From: Hirudinaria manillensis
Taxonomy: Eukaryota; Annelida; Clitellata; Hirudinida; Hirudinidae
Direction: 5' to 3'
Length of the DNA stretch: 64,000 nucleotides
NCBI GenBank assembly: GCA_034509925.1
Contig: CM067533.1
Location: forward strand, 6,134,035 to 6,198,034
Shown: positions 50,801 to 61,630 of the stretch, piece after piece
Numbering within the stretch: the stretch's first letter is position 1
Layout: every line of letters begins with the position of its first letter
Notes under the pieces: generated by a model
The model's database searches: none
Seen by the model: the letters and a program-made list of their open reading frames with translations, nothing else
Told to the model about the DNA's origin: nothing
Made by a program: the position numbers and the translations under genes

Positions 50801-53777
50801 TTAATAGTTTAATAATTTAATAATAATAATAATAATAAGCAACCTCCTCTTGATGATGATGAGGCAGCTGATGGCAGAAGCCAGGAGAAGGACGAGACAT
50901 ACCAAGTTGATGACCACAACTGCTGCATCGCAATCCACGCCCAACAGGACCCGAAAGCTCTCGACACTGCACGTCCTAGCAGCTGGATGTTGAATCGATT
51001 TCAAATGTTTTCCAACATAAATTAACTAATTCTAACAATTATGAAATAAGTGATGAATGAATGAATAAATAAATAAATTAATTAATTAATTAAATTAACA
51101 AATGTTAAAAGTTCTGTTTAATGGAAGGTGTTAAATCAAGACTTTTTTAATTAAACAAATTTACACAATTTAGAAAATAATTGGTTTAAGTTGTGTTTAA
51201 ACCAATTAAGAATCAAGTATCAATCATTACCAAGTAAAGAAGTAGTTGTTAAGACATGTTAAGTCTCAGCTGGCCAATCTAACTACATTTCTTAATCAAA
51301 CTCATAACTAAATCTGATGGAAATCACAGGCAAAAGCCAACATGGGGCAAGTTTTGTTAGTTTACTGCAGATTTCCAGCGTTATGGGGTAGGATAAGATT
51401 AGGGTGGGATAAGGGTATGGTCTGGTTGAGGTTAGGATTGGGTGAGACTCAAAAGACTGCCGACAGTTCCGTCTGCTTTTGATTGTCACATAATTTTATT
51501 CTTTGTTATTCTTTAAAATCTCAATTATTACTGCTTAATTATTATTATTATAATTATTATTGTATAATTATAGTTTCACGTTAATTTTAAAAACGCTCAC
51601 TTACGAAATACTTGGGAGGCTTCAAGTCCCGTGTGAAATGCAATGAAAACCGACGTGTTTATGCTGAGTCTTTCGCTCGAGTTTTTTGAAAAGTCATACT
51701 TTCCGATGATTTGGAAGCTTGCGTTTTCTTGAACGACATGTAAATTATTTAAAGTAATAGAAGAATAATAATATAATCAAAGAGAACTTCAGTCAATGAA
51801 TTATTGTTATCATTATTATTATTATTGTTATTATTATTATTATTAATATTATTATTGTTATTATTATTATTATTATTATTTTTTTTTTTTTTTTTCTTTT
51901 TTTCCTCCCTTTATTTTCTCGGCCAAAAAAATCATCCAACAGCAAACGCGATCATCAAACACCTCAACTAACATCCACTGTCCCCCATCCGGGCCCGAGA
52001 TCACCCCGGGACATACAACCGCATTCCCCAGCGCCAACAACACCGCGCTATAAACAAGCGACATCAACCATAATCAATCACTATAGTCCAATTCGCCGGC
52101 GCCAACGTTTATGAGTTCTGCGCTTATGGAATTTCCACATAAGGTAGGTGTCCAGCAAAACCGATGTTGCCAGGTACATCATGCCGTTTCTGGACAGACC
52201 GATGCCCCGCCATGACAAGTAAGATCTGGAGGATATTACACCTCTGAAGTTGCATACAAAGGCGGTTACTAAGATCTTCGGAGAGAGAGCACCCCCAGGG
52301 TTATTGTTAGACATCCAGATGTGGATGTCTTTGGAGTTATATTTCCCTGTCTTGGATGAGTGGACCTCGTCCAGTGAGGCGGTATCAGAGACAATGGTGA
52401 CGTCGCATACGATTGAATCGTCCTTACTCCATGCGACTAGGTCAGGGACTCTGATGCCTTCCTCAACTGGTATCCTCGGCTCGATTTTGGTGAAGTACCC
52501 TTTCTCGGCCAACTTCGTTTCCAGCCGATGGACGAGGTTGTTGTGCCTCTCTCGTCTCGATACATCCATTCCTGGACAAACCTGGAAAATGTGATCCAGG
52601 CTCTCGGTGACTCTGCAACCGGCGTCACACTTGGTGTTTACCTCTGGATGATATCTGGAAACCCGGAGATTGCATGGGAGGACGCCTGCTCTGACCTTTA
52701 AGCACTTTAAGTAGTCACTCGGGAACAATCTTGAACGCCCATCCGCGATCCATTCACTGATACCGACACCCTGGAAAAAGGACTGGAGTCCAAATCCGTC
52801 TACCGAGCTGTAAAGGCTCTCGAGAGTCTCTTCCTTAAGTCGTTTTTTGGCTGACGACTCCGAATTTAATTGCCCGAACTTCCTGTGTTCTCCAAGGACG
52901 ATGCTGTTGTCCTTTAGAGTGTCGAGCAAGAATTCGTCTTCATTGCTTTTCGAGCGAGCCATCATAGATCTCATTCTGCTGGTTCTGATGAGTGGAACCC
53001 ACTTTCTGAGCTGCAGTAGTCCCAATCCACCAAATTTCAGCCCCGCATGGAAGAAGGCGGTCGGCGTGTCTTTTGGGAGGCGCAGCCATTGCCTGACGGC
53101 AGATCTTACTTTCGTGTCTGCAGCCTTTAGAGATTTCAAAGAGATTTTATTGAAGGTAAGATAGTGCACGAGGCTTGGAATAAGGTTCGATCTTAGGGTG
53201 TAGAGTTTTTGATTTGGCTTTAAAGGAGCTCTAGATATTGCATGCAAGGATTTATGCATTCTGTCGCCTAGTGACGCGTATTTCATTTTTGGGCCAATGT
53301 CAATTCCAAGATATCGGTAGGTGTCGAGAATGTTCATTGCCTTGATTGGCAGCTGGCTGACACTGAGGTAAGAATCCGGGTCAACAATCCAAGGACTGTT
53401 TTTCTTTTGCACTTTCGCTCTCAGTGAAGAACATTTTTGGGCATTCATAATTAGTCCAACTTTTGCCAGAGATTCCTCGACTTGTTTCAACAACATCCTC
53501 ATTCCAATATCAGTAGAGGATAGCAGGATCAAATCATCTGCGAACGCCAAATAATTGCATTTGACTGATGAACTAACATCGCCAGTCACACCGATGGATT
53601 GGTCTACCTCTGACATCACCATGTCGATAACCGCGTTGAAAAGTAGAGGAGACATTGGATCTCCTTGCCTGACTCCTCTATTAACTGGTATGTCCCGACT
53701 CAATTTGCCTCCAATCTTCATTTGAACTGAACAATCGCGGTAGGCGATTGTTATTATTATTATTATTAATATTATTA

Positions 53778-53832
<55 letters not shown>

Positions 53833-56800
53833 GAATACTTTATCTATTAAAATACAATTACATGTTCAATAAAATGCATAATGAATAAACAAATAAATTG
53901 TAAAACAAACATATAAAACAAAAATTATTATTAATAAGTACAATAAATTTTGAACAAAAACAAGAATTCACCCTGAATCTGCTTAATATCAAAACTTCCG
54001 ATCCTTTGAGTACTTTTGAAGCTGATGGGACCTGTAATCCCATCAATGTGAAGATTGCTTACATGGGATGAGAGTTTCCTGAAAATAGTAATATTCATTA
54101 AAATGATCCTGAAATGATAATTAACATTTCTAAATTAATAATAATAGTAATAATATTAATAATGATAATAATAATAATAATAATAATAATAATTTAAAAT
54201 AGTTACAACCTGTTATTATAAAAACATATTCAGAGTCAAGTCAAGATTGGGGATAGTATGTCGTAATTAATCAAAAATGCACACCTGACAGTTTCCATCC
54301 TGTTAATGGACTCAACAGATGATGGATCATCCAGGATCAAGTTGTTGAGAGCCGAGCCAAATGCAAGGACGGCATCAAAAGCATAGCTGCCGTGACCATT
54401 CTTTTGCATTGCCTGAGCAATATAATTATAAATGACAAAACAATTATATTATTTAAACTATTAGAATTGTATATTTTAATATAATTAATCACAATAAGCC
54501 ATTCAACTTTCGTCTTAATAATCCTTATAATAAAAACATCACAATCCTTAATGAAATAGTTGCAGCTTTACCAGTGCTTCAAGTCTCTTATGGTAAAGGT
54601 CTTTCCACTCCTTTATGGTGGAGTCACCCAATGAGATTCTTTCCTCTGGAGATCCAAACGATGAGGGCTCAACGACGAACGACCCCCTCAAAGCCCGGAA
54701 GATTTCGTCGGTCGAACAAGAGCCAGCCTCGTGCATGTCGCGTTCCACGTCGAATATTTCTTGCGGAACGAACCAAGCATGTCCGACGGAAACTTCCTTA
54801 AAGAACGGAAACCAATCAGAAACGTCTGAACGGCTGCAAAACGATCAAATTATTAATCAATTGTCTGTTTTTAAACCATCTCTAAAGACAGGCAGAGCAG
54901 ACTGAGTGACAGACGATTCCCTGCAAATAACACGACGACACCTGTCTGTGATAACTTCAATTCTTCGATCACCTGCAACGTTTCTTTGATTTGTCCAAAA
55001 TGCATTCAAGTCGTTCATAATTTTAATTTTACGATTAATTTTAATAACCATTTATTTATTTATTTATTTACTTGTATGGAAAAAGTCACTGGAGTGACTT
55101 CTCTAATTTAAATGAAACATTATCGAACAACAAATCGTTAAGAAATAACCTCGAGCAGTTTTTGACCGTTGGTTTCAAAATGGAGCACAGCCTCATACTT
55201 GATTTCAATCGAGCTAAGAGAAGCCATTTCGCTCAGCACGTGGTGCTGCTTCTTAAAGATTTCATCATCCTGGACCACCACTGCCAACTGAGTGCTGTTG
55301 AAAAACTTCATGGCACTGATGTATATCTCCCTTCAAAGGAAGATTTTAAATTAAAAAATATATATATATTTTTATATTTAAGTTAAAAACGTTTATGGAA
55401 ATGTTTTCAAAACCGGGCAAAAAATGCAAATCACCCGATGTCAGCCGAGCTGGGCATGACGTCGAAGAAGGAATCCGAATGCGACCCCCTTCGACGCTTG
55501 ACATCGGAGCCAAAAGAGACGACCAATTTGTTGAAATAACTTGCGATGTTGACCAGAGGTTCTGCCGCCTCGTAGCACTTAGGTCCTGTCATCATGAGTG
55601 GGTGTTAACAATTAAATTGTTAAAGAATTATTATTATTAAACATTACTATTGCTAAAAATATAATCAAGAATAATAATAATTAGAATAATAATAATCATC
55701 GATGACATCCAACAGGCTGAAGCTTGTGAAAAAAATAGCTTGACACAATTAAATGCCATAATTAAATTACTAATACCTAACTTTTAAAGTAATTCTATTT
55801 AAGATGAAAATATATTGCATGACATTCCCAAATTGAAAATAAATAAGTAAACTAGTAAAGGACTCTGCATTAAGAAAATATATTTATATATATTTATATT
55901 TATAATAATATCGGTCAGTACCAATGATTCCTGCTATTTGCTTTGAACTGTTATGGATGGCTCTCAACAGGTGGGACATGGCACCACCGTCGCAAGGAAT
56001 TGTGAAAGTTTGCAGGACAACTTCATAGTCTGTGAGGACTGAATCATCTTCATTCAGCATTTCCACAGCCATCCTGGCTCCTGTAAGGTTAACCTTGTAT
56101 TGTCATTATTATTATTATTATTGTTATTATTATTACTGCTATTTGGTTACCATTGTTACCATAACGGTTATGAATTCGTTTATTCAAAAAAAAAATTTTG
56201 AAATATACACAGATCATGCCCAAAAAAATCACAAATTCATCAATGTTACCATTGTTACCATATAAATATAATAATAATTATATTAATTTATATTATAATT
56301 ATACTAATTATATTAATAGTACTAATATAATTTAATGTGCTTGATTTTTAAAAAATATGTAATGGCAATTACATAACTCACTGCAGCAACAATTGTTTGT
56401 TTAAAAGAATAAGAGATATGGTTATATTTAAAATTATGAGTAATTTTGTCTGGATTCAATTAATTTTATTATCCATTAATTATCAAAATTGTCCTAATCC
56501 GAATAAATGATTGGAACCTTCTCTGATGCTTGGGAAGGCTCTCGGGAAAAATCCAACCAAGTGGATCTGCATTTTGCGGTCTGCGTCGAGAGGCACCCAA
56601 GATTTCCATCTTAAAATGAATTAATCATTCATTAGCATAGTTCAAACAATTCAAACTCTAAATATAACTTCTAAATTCAATTTGTTTTTATTTTTTTAAT
56701 AAAGGCTCAATAAATCATTTTGAACTTAATGATTTAAATCACATATAATTCTTAGTTAACTAGAAAAAAAGAAATAGTATAATAAAAAAAAATTACTTGT

Positions 56801-58373
56801 CAGGATTGTGCTTTAGCCAATCACATGCAAGCTGCTGCACAATTCCATCCACCCATTTTATTGGAAATTTGGACAATTCATGTTCAAGTTCTTCCTTCGA
56901 GAAGTACAATCGAGAAATTACCTGGAAAACCTCTGGCAAGTGCGTCTTTATGACAATCCAGACCAACTTCTTCAGTACGTACTTCAAACATTTGACAACT
57001 TTATATTTATTTAAAAATTATTACAGATTATTATTATTATTTATAAATTCCTTCCAGAAATGCTAAAACTTATGACCAACTTGCTTAGACAAAGGATCCT
57101 GAGGTGAATGAGGAGCGAGTTGACCAGGAAACTGAACGAGGTCAAAATTGGACGACGAGGTCACGTCATTTGGCATCCAATTGAAGAAGATTATTGGTTT
57201 GCCGGACTGGAGAATTTTATTAACAAAGCATTTTAAATGATCCCCTATCCATGCTACATTCGCACGGAGCTTATACTTTTCAATCTGCTTCACCAGGAAT
57301 CCTCTGTCAGCCTCTGAAAGTAATTGGTAAATGAACGATGATATATGCAATCATATTTTCAATACTAGTATCATCATGGAAAAATTCGAAGAATTATATA
57401 TATGCTACATTCTTGAAGCCATTGGCCAAAAGATGAAATAAAAATATAATGACCTAGATATAAAAATGACCTATATATGATGAGAATAGCATGGCACAAT
57501 TGTGATCTTGAGCCCCACGGCAAAAACTCTTGTCGGCCACGAAAATTCCTTTTTGGCAGTTGTCGTAAGCGCGGTCGCACCAAGTCCCCCCGTCCGGGGC
57601 ATTCAAATTGGACTGGATGGCACGGACGTCTGACGAAAACATTTTGCTGACGTTGACATCGGTGAAAGACCTCCAGTGGTTTATTATCGTCCCAGAAGTT
57701 CTCCAAAACTTTTCGACTTCAACAGAAGGCACAAACCATCCATACCTGAAATGAGATGTAATTGCAATGACCAATGCCAATTTATTTCAGAGGTCCTTGA
57801 AGTGGCAGAATTATTTGCAACTACTGTTACCAACATTCCCACAGGTCCTAGTGGCCCTGCATCCACCACATTCCCCAATTCTCCCTGGAATATGTGAGGT
57901 AACCATACTTCCAAGTTCACCATAGATTGAGGAACACCTTCTTCGGACAAGCTAGCGAGTAAAAAGGCCCTTTCAGTCCAATTACTTCTTATTTAAATGA
58001 AATTTGGTAAATATCTCTACTTTGACAATCTTTCTATAGCACTGAGGTAATCAGTAGGGTGGTCCTTATAAATTATCTTGACAGTTTTAATCTTCAGTAC
58101 TTCAGTAAATAAAATGTACAGGATGTTATTAATAAATAAATGCGATGCTCTTTCACTGCTCTCAAGTACAATGGGTAAGCTCATCCCATTATAATAAAAA
58201 GTCTTTTTGAATGGAATATCTAAAATGACAAAACATAGAGGTTTACGTTGCTTTGCAAACAACCAGTTTAAAGAAATAAACCAACCTATGTATTCTCTTA
58301 AGCATTTTGAAGTAACATAAGACAGTGACCATAACATTAAAAGATGCAATGGGGAAAGACACCTGCTCGTCAT
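47854..58373 (-). CDS. VKR: Venus kinase receptor (Venus flytrap + insulin-receptor-like tyrosine kinase), about 1402 aa
   Basis: Receptor tyrosine kinase of invertebrates with a GABA-B-like ligand domain. 22 exons, 5' to 3': 58373-58286, 58219-58021, 57951-57835, 57745-57471, 57313-57081, 56981-56797, 56609-56518, 56080-55922, 55585-55435, 55330-55150, 54972-54890, 54833-54572, 54400-54285, 54078-53972, 51727-51605, 50982-50844, 50456-50219, 50073-49954 (one base uncertain), 49888-49738, 49525-49413, 49023-48816, 48721-47854. Signal peptide at 1-22. An N-terminal module at about 30-375 resembles type 2 periplasmic binding proteins ([21 protein letters not shown]). The Venus flytrap (ANF-receptor type) spans about 385-785 ([39 protein letters not shown]). 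TM at about 810-833. Kinase at about 870-1130: [46 protein letters not shown] tail of about 270 residues follows. All catalytic residues are present. Confidence 0.93.
51824..51880. repeat. Imperfect (TTA)n target-site duplication, left copy
   Basis: Pattern ATTG, six TTA, ATA, two TTA, TTG, then TTA units. The same 57 bases with the same interruptions occur at 53747-53803, on the other side of the retrotransposon. Confidence 0.8.
51881..53746 (-). mobile_element. 5'-truncated R4/Dong-type non-LTR retrotransposon
   Basis: Lies in a VKR intron between the exons at 53972 and 51727, on the same strand as VKR. The tail is an A-rich run (T run 51881-51895 on plus, then T/C-rich). The 5' edge at 53746 cuts the reverse transcriptase just before its fingers/palm motifs, so only the C-terminal part of the single ORF remains. 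It is followed by a 3' UTR of under 200 bp. The insertion is inside (TTA)n, the target class known for Bombyx Dong (R4 clade). Confidence 0.85.
52081..53721 (-). CDS. Reverse transcriptase / restriction-like endonuclease (truncated), 546 aa
   Basis: Retrotransposon polyprotein remnant. Reverse-transcriptase motifs: [14 protein letters not shown] (residues 16-29) and the catalytic YLAFADDL (58-65). After the thumb comes a CCHC zinc knuckle, C-x3-C-x7-H-x4-C ([18 protein letters not shown], about 363-381). Then a restriction-like endonuclease: VPDLVAW (about 424) and the VCDVTI strand (about 437), with a downstream Lys. This RT-CCHC-RLE order is that of the R2/R4/NeSL/Hero group, not the APE-type LINEs. 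The frame stays open to the 5' junction at 53746 and has no internal stop, so the copy is fairly young. The whole N-terminus and the first RT motifs are missing, so it cannot be autonomous. Confidence 0.9.
   Translation of the reverse strand: MKIGGKLSRDIPVNRGVRQGDPMSPLLFNAVIDMVMSEVDQSIGVTGDVSSSVKCNYLAFADDLILLSSTDIGMRMLLKQVEESLAKVGLIMNAQKCSSLRAKVQKKNSPWIVDPDSYLSVSQLPIKAMNILDTYRYLGIDIGPKMKYASLGDRMHKSLHAISRAPLKPNQKLYTLRSNLIPSLVHYLTFNKISLKSLKAADTKVRSAVRQWLRLPKDTPTAFFHAGLKFGGLGLLQLRKWVPLIRTSRMRSMMARSKSNEDEFLLDTLKDNSIVLGEHRKFGQLNSESSAKKRLKEETLESLYSSVDGFGLQSFFQGVGISEWIADGRSRLFPSDYLKCLKVRAGVLPCNLRVSRYHPEVNTKCDAGCRVTESLDHIFQVCPGMDVSRRERHNNLVHRLETKLAEKGYFTKIEPRIPVEEGIRVPDLVAWSKDDSIVCDVTIVSDTASLDEVHSSKTGKYNSKDIHIWMSNNNPGGALSPKILVTAFVCNFRGVISSRSYLSWRGIGLSRNGMMYLATSVLLDTYLMWKFHKRRTHKRWRRRIGL
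53747..53832. repeat. Imperfect (TTA)n, right copy of the target-site duplication
   Basis: Begins exactly where retrotransposon coding sequence stops. The first 57 bases equal 51824-51880, including the ATA and TTG interruptions; after that the (TTA)n continues to 53832. Confidence 0.8.
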
Positions 58374-59812
58374 ATTGACAAAATCCAACTAAATTTTACT
58401 GTTATAAATTAGCTGAAACCTACATATGGCAACAACAAGCCTCAATTATCACTGAAGATTCCTGGTACTCAAAATTTAAACATGGTGTGACATTAACTCA
58501 TTTAATCCACAAAATACAATGCTTTGGTTTTATTGCTTTTTACATATTGTCGGTTCGCGAAAGATCACAATAAGTGCAATCAACAATAATCAGAGTTAGG
58601 ACAATCTGCATCTTCCAACGTTTTGTTTTGCTTACAGCAGCAGCTCAGCAGAGGGAAACAAATTTAAAAAAGGATTTAATCAAAGACTGTCAAAACATAA
58701 ATTTCGGTATTTTTTTTAAATGACATAACTTCTGCTAAGAGATGTTAAACTAAAGTTTTAATTATTTTCTATGTTGAAAGTCTCTAACCCATCTCCTTGT
58801 AACTAGGCGCTTAAATTAAATACTGTAGATTATTTGTACTGCAATAAATTGAATTTATTGACCATCTTAACCAATAAAATTCCATTTCCATGTTATAGAA
58901 TATTTTCACTAATGAAACGAATGGTCGAATGGAAGGGTTGGAAAAGTGGAAATTAAGTAATTAGTTATTAAAGTTATTGTGGAGACCGCTACTATAATTA
59001 GTTTTAATGCCAGCATATTAGATTAATTCTATTATTTAATTAGCCACTGGATAAAATATCTGGCAAAAGATGGATTTTCTCCAAGGCAGCCCCAGCACCA
59101 TCCCAGATAGATCATTTAGTGTCCCAACACAGTATGCAATGTCTTGATGATTCAAAAGAACTTTTTCTCTCCGAGTCTCTCTTTCTTACTTTGGTTTTGT
59201 TGACCATTTTCGGGTTAGATGGAAATGATTGCACTGCCCCTTCCTCATTCCACAGAACAAATGCTTGGGGAACAATTACTCATACCACTCAAGTGGCTTC
59301 GTTTAATAATATCCAAGTTGGAGAACAAATTGGCCGTAAAAAGCAAGAAAATGTGGTGACTGTTGATTGTTGCGCCCTGCAGCTTTGGCAAACATGGCTC
59401 TTTGTCACACTACCTCTACTCAATTCTAAAAGTTTATATAAACCAAAGTTTATAATCATGGAGCTTTCTCCTGAGATCCATACTGGATTTTCAAATCCCA
59501 TCTTTTTTAAATTTTGAGTTGATAAAAATATGCAAACATATATTATGCTGTTATTACACTAACTTGAAAATTTGAGAGCTGCATTAGGATGGGATGCCAA
59601 CAACAATACCTAACAAATCCATCCTGATCTGACTGACCTTGGTCAACACCCACCCACAAATATCAACACCTTAAAAAACACAAAAGAAAAAGAATATTTT
59701 ATGGAACTCCTCAATTTATTATTTTGGGTAAAAGAAATCTGGAAATAAACTCAAAAGAAACCAAGTGAATCATTTTAATTATAAAATTATTAAAGTTTTT
59801 CTTCAGAATTAA
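58374..59812. other. Intergenic region between VKR and the ubiquitin-like gene
   Basis: 1.4 kb holding the VKR promoter and the 3' UTR of the ubiquitin-like gene. A 132-residue frame at 59119-59517 (+) and a shorter minus frame overlap. The plus frame has a hydrophobic stretch near its start but no family resemblance I recognise and no clear splice partners, so I do not call it a gene. Confidence 0.5.
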
Positions 59813-60235
59813 TCAATAAATCATTTTTCCACCCTTGACTCTCACAACCATGTAAACATGGCCATTGTTCTGCAATCCACAATCCTGGATTGATTTATCA
59901 GAGTTGTACTCTAACTCTTCTCCTGTGAAGCATATTCTCCATCAAAATTCACAATCTTTTATTAAAAGATAGAAATTTTACCTTGATAAATGAGCCTAAT
60001 ATCTTCTGGAGGAACATCCAACCCACACTTTGAACTTGTTTGTTGGAATAAATAGACCATTTTGCGATTCTTAAGAATTCAAACATCATAGAATGAGAGT
60101 GCGAGAATGACTTTACAACTTCAAATGTACCTTGTCGATCACCAAGGGAGTTTTCTTTCCTTGGACTCCAACAATATTAAGTTGGATGAGATCGCCAGAC
60201 ATCCTTCCGACAGTGGAATCACGCGCGGCAGACAT
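59813..60235 (-). CDS. Single-domain ubiquitin-like protein, 100 aa
   Basis: Three exons: 60235-60131, 60069-59982, 59922-59813; the lengths sum to 303 and the phases join. After a short N-terminal extension (MSAARDSTVGRMSGD) the chain aligns along the whole ubiquitin fold. DLIQLNIVGVQGKKTPLVID matches strands 1-2. The helix is followed by GLDVPPEDIRLIYQGEEL, matching ubiquitin GIPPDQQRLIFAGKQL. The end is NNGHVYMVVRVKGG, matching STLHLVLRLRGG. Gly-Gly is at about 95-96 and is followed by KMIY and the stop. This layout (fold, GG, short tail) is like a precursor of a conjugated ubiquitin-like modifier, but conjugation is inference. I cannot assign it to a named family (NEDD8, URM1, UBL5 and others). 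A downstream Met (residue 12) is an alternative start. Confidence 0.8.
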
Positions 60236-61038
60236 CGGAACAGCGGGGTGACTACAATATCTAAAACGAAACACTAGTTTTGGGTATTTCCCATTCTTTC
60301 GAATTAGTTGCATTATGTATGTATGTATGCACATCAATTAAAAATATTTATAAAGTTTTGCAACAATTTAAAACTAAAACTTTTTTCAAAAGTCCGTCCT
60401 AGTCAGCGATGTGGATGAGCTTTAATTTGAATGCTCAAATTAAATTCAATATAATCGGTATGGATTGACATAACATAATGATAATTTTTTTATTAACTAT
60501 ACCGATGTTTATATCATAACCAATCTTTCGTGTCAGTGGTGGATCAGTGACCCCCTCCAAAGAAAAAAAGCACAAAATCTGGCAACTTTTTAGTGTTACT
60601 TCCCAGTACCTAAATTTACTTAAACCTCTCTGCTTTAATATAATTTATCGTTTCGCTATCTAGGTTATAAACATTTGATGACATCTATTAATTGTGATTG
60701 AATAAATGCGATAATACGTGATTTCTTTTAATTGATTTCTGCTTTAATTCTCTTCATTCTATTAAAACAAATTTGTTTACCAAAACTTGTCTATTCCACC
60801 AGCTAAATCCATAAAAATGCAAATAACCACTGAACTTTTATTGGTTTACAATAAGCAGTATTAAACACATTATAAATATCCTATTATATCAACTAAACAA
60901 GATTCCAATCTTGTAACGGTAATATTGCTAGTACCATATGGTTATTTGGAATTGAGAAAGTTCAGGTCTCTGGATATCTGGTGGTTGTTAAGAAAACGGA
61001 AATTCTTTTAAAAAGGATTCTTGGTAGATCTTTAAAGA
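60236..61038. other. Head-to-head intergenic region
   Basis: 800 bp between the divergent ubiquitin-like gene and the small gene at 61039, probably a shared promoter region. AT-rich. A short (ATGT)n run (60315-60330) lies just left of centre. No other feature. Confidence 0.5.
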
Positions 61039-61600
61039 ATGGCTGGTCTTACCCTATCGATGACCGAAAGAGAAGGTCATCAATTCGAGAAGGAAGGTAA
61101 AGTCGGCAGAACAGCCCATCAAAAGAAATTTTACCAGCTTTTAAATAAGGAAAGAATAGTTTACTACCCAGTCCAAGGTCGCGTCATGTGTGACTTGACT
61201 TTCATTTGTAGTAAATGTTTTCCCGAAGAGGTCACAGTTCTTTTGAGTCTATGAATGAGTATGGAAGGTCCTACAAAAGATAAATTATAAACTAAAACAA
61301 AACAATCGATCAATTATAAAATCACTTTATTATTTTAATCGATCGATCAAATTAAAATATTAAAATTATTCTATAATTAATCTTTTAATCTATTGTTTTA
61401 AGGTGAACTCAATTCTGTCCCATCTCCTTGAAGTTACTTTTCTGTTTACTAATTTCCAGTCGTCATTAGCTGGGGCGGATCGTTTGAACCGAGGTTGTCG
61501 AAAGGAGTTGGTTGGTTTTAGCCTTTATGAAGAAATTATCCCAAGCCGCAGCACGAGTATTATGTGGTTGAATATTGGCTTTTATGAACTGATCGTTTGA
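61039..61600 (+). CDS. Unrecognised small protein, probably two exons, about 110 aa
   Basis: Exon 1 from ATG 61039 (MAGLTLSMTEREGHQFEK, basic and Gln/Lys-rich) probably ends at 61230 (GAAGAG|GTCACA). Exon 2 runs from a good acceptor (TTTCCAG, 61459) to TGA 61598-61600 and reads SSLAGADRLNRGCRKELVGF then SLYEEIIPSRSTSIMWLNIG. The phases agree (192 + 141 nt). Unspliced, the first frame stops at 61254. I do not recognise the family: no signal peptide, no membrane segment, four Cys around the junction (CDLTFICSKC). It sits 30 nt upstream of the APRT start on the same strand, so it could instead be part of an APRT 5' leader or share a transcript with it. The splice model is the weakest in the window. 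Confidence 0.4.
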
Positions 61601-61630
61601 CTTATTGCCTTTTCATAGATCTCAGGAACC
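61601..61630 (+). promoter_or_regulatory. 3' splice-site-like leader directly before the APRT start
   Basis: A pyrimidine-rich stretch ending TTTTCATAG (61618) is followed by 12 nt and then ATG. Only 18 nt separate it from the stop codon of the upstream frame, leaving little room for a promoter. It suggests a trans-splice acceptor or the end of a 5'UTR intron. Confidence 0.45.

Noticed and set aside
59119-59517. 132-residue plus-strand frame with a hydrophobic segment
   Set aside because: No recognisable family, overlapped by an equally open minus frame, and no convincing splice partners; could be a decayed insertion.
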